Shown: positions 54,621-64,000 of the stretch, in pieces | Layout of the letters: every line of letters starts with the position of its first letter | How positions within the stretch are numbered: the first letter of the stretch is position 1 | Origin: Bombardia bombarda | Lineage: Eukaryota > Ascomycota > Sordariomycetes > Sordariales > Lasiosphaeriaceae | DNA: 64,000 bases | Assembly (NCBI GenBank): GCA_030512295.1 | Contig: JAULSR010000004.1 | Location: forward strand, 1,116,001 to 1,180,000 | Reading direction: 5' to 3' | The notes under the pieces: generated by a model | Told to the model about the DNA's origin: nothing | The model's input: the letters and a program-made list of their open reading frames with translations, nothing else | Database searches by the model: none | Position numbers and translations under genes: made by a program

Positions 54621-55895
54621 ATGGCGCAGCCAGACTTTGCGTACCGCAGCTCGGCCATTACGCCGAACGACCCTTGGCTTTCTTCGCGCAGGTGGGAACT
54701 GATCCCGAATCATTAAAAAAACCGCCAGGCAGGGGGGTGGGTCGTGATGTATCTCAGCTAACCGGGCACAAGCTCAATCTACGATGAGACTTACCAGAAC
54801 GGCATGTTCGATGCGGGTAACAACACCCCCTATCGGCCGCACAGGTAAGATGACAAGCCACCGAGTTCTTCTTTCAGGGCGACGAAAATAACTTGCAGGT
54901 CTCTTTCAAGCGTGGCCTACACACACGGAGCTGCATCCTCATATAACCTGCCTGCCACGGCGTCCATAGGGAACAAGGGCCACTTCGGGCGCGGAGGACC
55001 ACCAGGCGCCGGAATAGGAGCCGAGGCCATGTACGCCAATGCCAATGCCCATGCCCATGCCGCAGTTTACAACCCTCGACCTACCCCAGGGGGATACGCC
55101 GCCAGCCCAGTCCCAGGCCCGGGCCAAACCCAGCAGCACAACTCATACCGGAGCGTCAGCGTCAACACCAGCTCCCAGGGCGGATGGGAACACCACTCGC
55201 CGTCAGACTCCATGGATGATCTAATGGCATCGCCGAGCCTTTCTGACTACTCGCTGGATAATGCGGCCGATGGGACGACACCGCCAGGAGGCGGCAAGAA
55301 CAAGATGAATGGCCGTGGACGCTCCCAGAGGCGGCCATCCAACCGGGACGAGTTTGGCGGACCTCACCAGTTTCTCCAGCGGCCGCCGGCCGAATACATT
55401 GCCATGCTGGAACGGGAGCTGCCCCATCTCCCCACCAATCTCTTAGTGCAAGAGCAGGATAGTGTCCTGACGCGAGTCAACGACCGTTTGTCGCAGTGCG
55501 CATACGACTTTGTGGCAAAGTACCAGTTCCCGATCCCGCTGGCGCAGGACATGCGGCCCGTCGAGCGTCCCCAGGACCGGGAGTGGACCGAGTGGGTGTA
55601 CTTGCTCAAGCGCCTGGCCACCAAGAGGCGCATCCCGGCGCGGGTGCTGTACAATGGCCAGATCAAGCAGTTCGTCACGATCCTAGAGAACTCGCTGGAG
55701 ATGCGGCACGCCGCCAAGCACCAGTCGCGGCCCCTCAAGGATGATCGCAACATCCTGCAACTCATCTCTGCCGGCATCCAGGTCGCAAAGATACTCAAGG
55801 ATGCTCCTGCCATGGAATATTTGGATAGGCTATACGTTTCGACAGAACAACAGATCCAGGAGCGGACCGCCGCAGCCGCAGCACGCTTTCGTTGA
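54621..55895 (+). CDS. Conserved-looking fungal protein of unknown function
   Basis: Three exons: 54621-54691, 54773-54844 and 54899-55895 (introns 81 and 54 nt, phase 2 both times), giving 379 residues. The N-terminal half is disordered-looking: Ala/His/Asn repeats (ANANAHAHAA), Pro/Gly-rich, then a Ser/Asp segment and a basic GRGRSQRRPSNRD. The C-terminal half (about 165-365) is strongly protein-like and helical: FLQRPPAEYIAMLERELPHL, LSQCAYDFVAKYQFPIPLA, EWTEWVYLLKRLATKRRIPA and GIQVAKILKDAPAMEYLDRL. I recognise no named domain and see no catalytic motif, signal peptide or membrane helix. The short exon 1 (MAQPDFAYRSSAITPNDPW) is supported by clean splice phases and by the in-frame SSIYDETYQNG exon. 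A nuclear or scaffold role would be a guess. Confidence 0.8.
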
Positions 55896-56692
55896 TGATG
55901 AGGCTGAGTTTGGCCCCGGCGCCATTATTCCCATATACGATGATGATAAGTACACATGTCTGATGCTGGTGCTGTTTTGTGTTTACACCCGCACACACAC
56001 CCACCTATGAAATCATACCATGGGGTGGTCGGTCAACGCAACGGAAAGGCAAAACGAAGGCCCATCTCCCTCTGGCCGAGGTTGTTTTCTTTTGGATTGT
56101 GGAACCTTTGGACCTCTGTCCTTTCTTCCGCGTATTCTCTTTCCGCCACACTCTTTTTTCTTTTCTCGACCTTTGGACCAACCAAGAAGAGGACTGAACT
56201 AGGTACCAATCCACGGGCCAGGCGACGGAGCGCCAAGGACATTTCCAAGGGACGACATTAATGAGCCGAGGAAAACAACTACAAAAGCCAAACAATAGCC
56301 GTTGGCTACACTGACCTTCACCCTTGGGTCATTCGGACTTCTTCGCACGCGGCGGTTGCGAGATGTTTTCTTCTCTTCCTTTTTCCTCCAATGATGATCC
56401 AACGGATCTTGATCTTTGTCTACGTGTACGAGTTTGTTTCTAGCTTTTCTTTTCTTTTTGTCGCATACATCACACTCATTGCTTCAACAAAAGCTTTGGA
56501 GCGATTGTGTAGATGACGAAGGCTGACTGGCCCTCTTTCTAGTATTGGTCTTGTCTTAGGAAACCGATTCGATCTGAAGATAGGCGAGACGCTTTGTTTT
56601 TCCTTTTTCCTTTTTTCCTCTGTTACTCCCACCTTTGCCCTCGGGGTTTCTCATCCCTCCCTTTCCCGCCCTGGAAAAATACATGTGTGTGC

Positions 56693-56730
<38 letters not shown>

Positions 56731-58796
56731 AAGAATGGTGTTGGGGGGTTAGGGGATATGATGACCAATGGAGAAAAAAGAATCCGGACGGCATTTTCTT
56801 TTGCGTTTTGTGTATTTACTCTCTTGTTAACAGGAAGGAGGGGAGGCTGGATATGTGTTTGTTTGGTTTTTTTTCAAGTCTTGGATTCTTGGATTATGAG
56901 TAGTTGGAGTTTTTGCTTTTGTTGTTTTTTTCCCCAAAGACAAGGGAAGGGAGGAATCGGCTGAAAGCGATTTTCATGGATGAGTGAAGGAAGGAAAACA
57001 CATATATCTCTCTCTTAGGTCTCTGTCTAGTCTCGATTGGCTAGAACCTTGGAGCGCACGCATTACGGAAACTTTTGATGGACTTTTTCGTTGCCTATTT
57101 CGCTTTGTTTTGCGTGCACTTGTTTGATATGTTGTTTGGCATATGGGTTTTTGTATATTATATAAACAAAGTGCTGGCAGCTGGCCAAATCCCTCTTAGC
57201 TGAGCTAGATGGCTAAGAGCTTGTAATTATATACTGCTTTAGTCATGCCGGAATCTCTCGTTTGCTCGGTCGCTCGGTTGCTGATTATCTTCTTCTGGTG
57301 AGTCGTGACCGAGATATTTATACCAAGTCGTGCTATGGCGACCGAGGTTCTGGATCCCCTCGGTATTGCAAACAGTAAGTACTTGGTAGACCAACCCAGG
57401 CAGTTCTAGTGCGCAGTAATCAGCACACATACAAAGCAATACCAACCTGATTAGGTAACAGGCGCATTGTGGCAGGGTGAATGAATAAAGGAATTAATGA
57501 ATGAACGCTGCGACAAGCCGGCCTGTTCCACGCCCTCTGCTGCTGTGCCAGACGTCGGGAGACGGACAGACAGCAGACAGACAGCGATAGAGGCAGAGAG
57601 GCAGGGAGGGCTTGATTGGGCAGGCGGTGACACGTAGTGCAAGGCAGCATCCCATATTAATCGGTGTTCGTATTCGGTCTAGCGCATTTCCTCTCCAGCC
57701 CAAGACTTTCAAGGTGACAGATCCTGCAGGGTCACCCGAACGCCCCCGGCACCCAGCGACCGAACCGACAGGTGGTGTTTGGAACGTTTTCGGGGTCGCC
57801 TTGGGGGAGTCTTCAATGATGGGGAGGGGCCAATGAGGGGCCAAAAAGGGCCAAACGTCCTGAATATCCCACCCCCCCCTCTGCCTCCCCCTCCCCCCGT
57901 CGGTCGCCCTATCGAGTTTAGCCCAGAAGCTGAGCCTCCATAGCCGATGGCCGACGTCAAACCTCCATATCAACAGGCCATTTCCACGACGAGACAACGG
58001 GAGCCGGGGTTTTTGTTTCTTGTATCTTCCTCTCCCTTGCCTTTTCAGAAAATCGACAGGACGACGCGCGCTCAACTCCAATACATTTGAAAGACTTCAT
58101 GTTTGTGATACCAATCGAATATCCTTACTCCCTTGGTGATACTGTCCTTGTCTGGTTGCCGTGATTGTCACTCGGTCTGGACGGACGGACGGTCGGTGTG
58201 TGTATGTGTCTGTGTGTGCGTGGGTATCCCATGCTGTCGGCGTCGGCGACGTCAATGTCTGGTACCAATCTTTGACAACAACCTTTTTTTTCTCTCCATT
58301 TCACACACACTACACTCCAACCCAACCGTCGCATCGCCTCGTGCTGCGATACACAGTGCGTTGAAGAGGGTAAAAAGGAAAAGGGAAGAAAAGAAAAGAA
58401 GAACACCACACCCCCTCCTCATATATATCCCTTCATTCTCTGCCTCACGTTGAACGGATTGCGACATCTTGGAACCTGTACGCTTCCCGTGCCGCAAGAC
58501 ATCAAACACAGCCTGACGGGAACAACGCGGGTGTCCCTTGGTAATACTAACGGGATCTCGCCTCGCCATTCCCCATCCGCATCATCGCTCCGTCCAAGAA
58601 GAGGAAAGAAGTCAGGACTTGTTTGCGTCCACAAGGCAACACCAGAAAAGGAAGGACGGACAGTGAGACGGTAGACAAAGGTTGCGGGCCGTTTGTCAAA
58701 GTAGAGAGGGAAGAAGCGATACACCAGGAGATACCAAGAGATTGCCGAAACGTTACCAAACCACCAAAAACCAGCCAAAACCAGCCAACCATCATC
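55896..58796. other. Intergenic 2.9 kb
   Basis: 3' region of the previous gene and promoter of the next, both plus. No supportable gene. It holds an (AG)n run at 56696-56723 and T-rich stretches. The 400 nt before 58797 are likely 5' untranslated sequence. Confidence 0.55.
56696..56723. repeat. (AG)14 microsatellite
   Basis: Perfect purine dinucleotide run on the plus strand in the interval between two plus-strand genes. Confidence 0.93.
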
Positions 58797-61548
58797 ATGG
58801 CCTCTGTCGCATCCTCCGGGGCCTCTCCCCTACCGAGCGGTTACGACTTCGTCCACGCTGAATCGGCAGGCGACCCCGAGGAGAACCAATGGACCTTGTT
58901 GCGCGTCCCCAGCAGCTCCGGCCCCAGCTCGGCGAGCTACCTCCCCAGTCCCGATGCCAGCGGCGGCAGCCTAGGGAGCTCATGGGGTATGATCGGCCAT
59001 GGTGTTGGAGGAGGAGGAGGCGGCGGAGGTGACGGCGGCGGCGGCGGTGGTGGTGGTGGTGGTTACCTCGAACAGTCTCCTTCAGCCGCCTCTCCGCTGC
59101 ACCTTGACTTTGACCAACACCACAACCACCACCAGAGCGCCTTCCATGCTTCATCGTATATCGAACATGGCGGTGGCGCCTTTGGCCTCTCGCCCACGCA
59201 CTCGCACTCGCACCCCCATCCGCAGGGACAAGGACAAGGACAGCCAGATGGCCAATTCATGCCACAGGCGCTATCCCAAGAAGAACAAAACTTTGTATCC
59301 GGCAACCTGCTGTTTGATCAGCCGCTCAACGGTAGGCCAGGAAAGTAACCCTCCACAATGACCCATTAATACTGACTGTACCCGCGGTATGACAGCAACT
59401 GGCATGGACCTGTTTCCTGCCTCCTTCTTCGAGTCGTTCCAAACCCAGCCCATGGGCCAATCCATGGGCGGCATGAGCGGCGGGATAAGCGGCATAAGCC
59501 AAGCCTTCGAGAACTTTGACTTCCCCATCACGCAAAACTATCAGTCCAGCGCCGATGTGCCGCCATGGAACAGTCTGATCTACGTCACCGAAGACCCGGC
59601 CGCCGCCGGGCTGGTGTCTCCATCTCTCTCGTCCTCCTCGCACCATAACCAGCTCCAACAGTACCAGCAGCACCAGCAGTACTCACCATCCATCAGCGTC
59701 AGCGTCAGCCCGCCTGCGAGCAGCGCCAGTCCCAAATCGCCCATCATCAACCTTAAGCGCGAGGCCAGCGTGTCAGATCGCAACAGCAACAGGAATAGCA
59801 CTACCACCACAACAACAGCGCCCATCACGATCCGCAAAGTCCGCGGCGACAACGCTCGCGTCTCCAAAAAGAAGTCGACATTCTCATCATCTACAGCAGC
59901 CGACTCGTCACCACTAAGCAGCACCGGCAGCAACAGCAGCAAGGGCAGCGCCGGCGCCAGCAAGTTCTTCATCGTCACGCCCGACAGCGTCTTCCAGCAC
60001 GCCAACAAGCCCAACCCGTTCGAGTGCTTCGAGGAGCAGCACCGGCAGTCGCAGCGCGGGCGCAAGGGGCCCCTGGCCAACGACACAAAGGAGAGCGCGC
60101 TCGAGGTGCGCCGGCAGGGCGCCTGCTTCTGCTGCCACGCGCGCAAGGTCAAGTGCGACAAGGAGCGGCCCTGCCGCAACTGCAAGAAGCTCACCATGCA
60201 GGTGCCCCAGGTCATCTGCTGGCGCTTCCAGGACTTCCAGCGCGTGCTCTTCCCCGAGTTCATCCGCGGCCACTTCCGCAAGGACGAGATGCACAAGTTC
60301 GTCACCGACAACATCGAGGCCTTCACCGTCGGCGGCCAGGACAAGCCCTGCACCGTCGAGCTCTTCTCGGGCAAGCGCTTCAGCGCCACCCTGTCCATCC
60401 GCGCCAAGTTCTTCACGGCCAAGACGAACGAGGTGCTCAGGCACTGGCACATGCAGGTGGTGCGCAACGCCGTCGACCTGCAGTCGCGCGACGCGGCGCC
60501 CATCGGCCTCGACATGACGGAGAGCGGAAGCGGTGGTGGTGGCGGAGGCAGCGCGCAGCAGCAGCGCGACGAGCTGCGCAAAAAGACGCGCGAGTACATC
60601 CAGGCCATCGTGGGCGAGCCAGCGTACGCAGAGCTCGTGACCGAGTCGCAGCGGCACACGACGCTGCCGCGCAAGGTGCTGCGCATCGTGCAGGACTTCG
60701 CGGCGCGCTGCGGCAGCCCCATGGTGAAGCGGGCCCTGTCCATCTACGCCATGCACCACGTCATGTCGCAGCAGCTCTGCCTGACGCGCCAGACCATCAT
60801 CAACCTGGCCGCCACCAAGCTCGTGCCGCAGAACCAGACGTGGGTCACCCCGCGCGTGCTCAACCGCCAGATCAAGTCGGTCATCGACGAGATGCTCATC
60901 AAGGAGATGACGGCCCTCTTTGAGCACTTTAGCAAGTCGCTCAAGCCCAAATCGCGCAGGGAGTGGGCGCCCTGCCTGGCCGCGTTCCTCGTGCTCTGCC
61001 TCTTCATGGAGTCGGTCGAGGCCGCGGCGGATACGTTTGTCATCTCCGAGACTGAGATTGGGATTCGCAGTGGGCGGGGCTACGCGTCTGAGTGGAAGCG
61101 GTCTTTTGCGCTGGGCATCAACCAGGAGATTGAGAACCTGCCGTTCAAGCAGTTTGCGTTTCAGTTCCACCAGATCTATCAGACGCACTCGCGGGATAGC
61201 GGGACGCGGAGCTTCAATCCCTTGGTGGACGACCTGTGTTTGGACGAGCACAGGGGCGAGATGGGTGATGGTGTTGATGAGATGGTGGACGGGTTGAGAG
61301 ATATTCTGCGTGTTGATTGTAAGTTGGCTCTTGTCGCCCCGATATCCTGAAAGACTGCCTTGTTTGAACAGACTGCTGACCACACAACATGAACAGGGGG
61401 CGAGTTGGACTTTTTGACCATGGATCCGCCTTTGCCCAATGGGGGAGAGCATCCGTATCCGATGGACGTGAGCTTCAACTATGAGGGACGTCTGGCGGCC
61501 AAGTTTTTGTTGTCGTTTGAGAATGAGAAGTACATCTTTGGGTTTTGA
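58797..61548 (+). CDS. Large regulator with a central Zn-cluster of atypical spacing
   Basis: Three exons: 58797-59331, 59396-61318 and 61397-61548 (introns 64 and 78 nt, phase 1), giving 869 residues. The ATG at 58797 (context CATCATGG) is preferred over the in-frame upstream ATG because the sequence before it looks untranslated. Residues 1-180 have poly-Gly and His-rich runs; 180-400 are Ser/Gln/Thr-rich. A cysteine cluster follows: C422-x2-C425-x6-C432-x5-C438-x2-C441-x11-C453 (ACFCCHARKVKCDKERPC), matching a Zn2Cys6 cluster except for the last gap. Past it lies a conserved-looking region: WRFQDFQRVLFPEFIRGHFR, HKFVTDNIEAFTVGG and AFLVLCLFMESVEAAADTFV. It is probably a DNA-binding regulator. 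The last exon ends SFENEKYIFGF. The long antisense frames (59580-60743 and 59914-61452) are shadows of G/C-rich codons. Confidence 0.87.
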
Positions 61549-64000
61549 TGGGAAGTACTGTTCTTTACCTGGTTGATAGCAGTGGTTTATTATGTACTCA
61601 TGGGTCTGGAGTTATGTTATGGTATGTTTGGATACCCATTTGGCTAGAGCAGGTACTGGGGCGGGCGTTTTGCAAGCACATTGAAACGAAATCATGATTC
61701 TCAAAAATGATGGTATTATATGGCAATATATAGATTTTTGTTTTTATTTTGCTGTGTTTGATATCAAAACACCGAATGAGAAAATGAAAGTCAACGATGC
61801 ATATCCTCTCACTGGAAAGAAGCAAAGTGAACTGTCATCACATCTCACATCACTAGGTCGAGAGGTTGGGGGATGTTTGCCCTTGTTAGTCCCGCTACCG
61901 CACAAGATTCTGCGGCAGCAGGGTGGATTGGACCGGTTGTCAGACCTTGGGATTATTCTTCCACCGAACGATATTTAATCAAGTAACCTTATTGCGCATT
62001 GAGGAAAGCGCATAGGTAGGCAAAATGTGGTTTTGGTTTTGGGCTGTGCTTTTGGGGGAGGGGATGATGAATGTGCCTTCACTATCGTGCATTTTCCTCC
62101 ATGGTGAGATATCCCGATGCAGAGAGCAATGTTAGAGGCTGTCCTTGCCAATGACGGGGGAAGACAAAGAGGAATTTTGCGTCGCTCTCGCTCGCCCCCA
62201 GGGCTGCTTCACTGCCCATGCGCATTGACTGCGCTGTGCTCTGTTTTTGTCTGAGAGCACAGCGACCTGTCTTGCATCTGCTGCTCGGGAAAGAGCTCCA
62301 TGGTGGGCAAGTGGTTGTGGTTGAAGTGTGATTGAAAGAAACTGGTTGTCTCTTTTGCTGATGAGTTTGATGAAGGAAGGAAGGAAGATTGCTTGGACGG
62401 ATTTGCAGGAAAGTTTTATGGGCAGAAAAGTTTGACATAATTATTGGTCTGTGCTTTCTTTGCGGGTCCAATGAGCGCGGCCCGATGGTGTGCCCGCGCT
62501 GGTTGCTCCTGCCTGCCTAGATCAGATTTGTCGAGCGGGCGCTCTTTCTCCTCTTCTTCTTTCCTTACACTTTTGCACGAACAATCAACCGATCTAAACT
62601 CAAGCAACTTTTTCATCGGTCAAGTTTACGTGCTAGAGAAAACTCCGGCTTCCTCTCCGCGTTTTCGCGACTTGTCTCGCTTTCTGGCGGCGGCTTCTTC
62701 CGCTGTTGGATTGTCGGGGAGTTTCCTACAAAATAATATCCACCTAATGAAGTCCTCAAAATGTCCATGCCGTATTGTTTTCTTGCCTTCCCAATCTGTC
62801 CGGGTACTGGTGGCTAACCAGCATAGCGTGAGCATATGCACTTGTCCAACAAAGGGCTTCCCGTCGTGAACCTGATGGTCACGGTGTGTGACGTGCTGCA
62901 TCCAATTTGTGTAGGGCAAGCTCATGATGTGTGACAACATACAGAAGCAGTAAAGACAGGCAGTGCTTGTTCACCACCACATAACTTTTTGGCACGAAAC
63001 TTGTTGAATTCTCGTTTTGCAATCGACGATGAGAGACCAACGGGACCGACGCGACCGTTCAAGACCGACTGGCGATCGACACATCTGGCTCCCATCATCG
63101 ATGCGAGCTACCCATGCTGAAGGGGCGGTGCCGTCGACCTGAGTGACCTGAAGCGCTTGACTACGAGCTTTCTTCATTCAGCACGACTGGGATGGGAGGT
63201 CAACAATGGCTTGTGTGCGTCGGTACAACTTCAGAAACTGATTGATGGCAAGAGTCAGTGCGAGTTCAAGTGCCCTCCATTCCGAGCCCAATGTGTTTGT
63301 CAACCCAAAAGGGCTCAAGGGACGTGGTAGCATACTTCATTGTGTATGTGTCTTCCACCTTGGCGGTATTTTCCGTATCATCGTGTGCTGCTTGTGTTGC
63401 TCATTGTACGAGCGCTCAGGGCTTGTGAGCCTGTGCAGTCTTACTCCTTCCCGTCGGTTTGCCGGCTTCCATCCCCAGTAACGGCCCTTTCCGCAGGCGA
63501 CTCCTGATGGTGGTCTGTCTCTAGAGCTTCAGTGTCATTGGAGATTCTTGACCTTGTGTTGGTTGTAGAAAACTCGTCTCTATACGGATATGAATCTTTG
63601 CTCGCCAAGGATGCGTACGTAGTTATTGGCTCAGGGACTTGTCGGGCCGCTGCAGTAATGCTATGATATTGCTGATTTTTTTGGCCGGTCGTAACAAGTA
63701 GAAGTCGCACAGATTGCCTGATCACGGATACGTTCGTGGCAATATGTGTTTGTTGTCTCAAAGGGGGGGGAGAGTTGAGTGAACCACAACAGCAATTGGT
63801 TTTCTCGTCCAACGAAACGGGCGAGGCGGGCAACAACGTCTACGATGATGTATCGATCGTTTGCAGTATGATTGCCGAGCGGCGAGAGAACCCGTCATAG
63901 ACGTTTTAAAGATATATAAGTCAAGTCTGGAGGTGGATGAGTGGACGGTTCTAGTTAGATCACCAAAGCAAAACATTCTCCTCTCAACTCTGGCCCAAGT
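61549..64000. other. Right-end region without a supportable gene
   Basis: 3' region of the regulator and 2.4 kb more. Frames at 62444-62869 (plus) and 63441-63836 (minus) have no recognised motif. The minus-strand one, with YASLASKDSYPYRDEFSTT near its end, could be the last exon of a gene entering from the right, but I cannot support it. Confidence 0.4.

Noticed and set aside
59914..61452. 512-codon antisense frame over the Zn-cluster regulator
   Set aside because: Shadow of G/C-rich third positions; the plus-strand frame has motifs and clean introns, while the antisense frame is Leu/Ala/Arg/His repeats.

Overview
This 64 kb window is nuclear DNA of a filamentous ascomycete, most likely a Sordariomycete. 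The basis is protein-coding genes split by short GT...AG introns (mostly 53-121 nt), G/C-rich third codon positions, fungus-specific families (Zn2Cys6 regulators, a HeLo-domain protein, a Ybp1/Ybp2-like protein, GT28-type sterol glucosyltransferase) and long gene-poor stretches with microsatellites. I support 15 protein genes, one intron-containing tRNA and two gene relics; exon structures were built by hand from splice signals, frame continuity and family motifs. Assignment to a genus is not possible from what I can see.

Left part (1-20.7 kb), accessory-looking: a carboxylesterase cut by the left edge (-), a cytochrome P450 (-), a HeLo-domain/degenerate-kinase protein (-), then after a 3.7 kb gap a Zn2Cys6 regulator (+), a tRNA (-), an ABCG half-transporter (+), and convergent to it a single-pass membrane protein with a cysteine-rich Apple/PAN-like ectodomain (-). 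Esterase, P450, regulator and exporter together could form a detoxification or small-molecule set, but no backbone synthase is present.

Middle part (23-33.3 kb), housekeeping-like, all on the minus strand: a 1353-residue sterol glucosyltransferase-like protein, a Ybp1/Ybp2 (YAP1-binding) family protein and a SET-domain protein that begins with a signal peptide. An A+T-richer block with an unidentified gene relic follows (33.3-35.4 kb).

Right-centre (35.4-46.9 kb): a CorA-like transporter (+) converging at 158 bp on a ten-exon amidase (-), a relic of an AsaB/CmcJ-type oxygenase-family gene, a YcaC-like isochorismatase-fold hydrolase with a signal peptide (+), a 15-unit 9-bp minisatellite, and a C2H2 zinc-finger regulator (-).

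Right part: a 7.7 kb gene-free stretch (46.9-54.6 kb), a conserved fungal protein of unknown function (+), a 2.9 kb gap, and a large regulator with a central Zn-cluster of atypical spacing (+). The last 2.4 kb hold nothing I can call.

The observation most worth follow-up is the HeLo plus kinase-like protein at 5.0-6.9 kb. It combines a membrane-active cell-death-type domain with a kinase fold whose catalytic Asp is replaced by Gly, which is the domain logic of the animal necroptosis executor MLKL.
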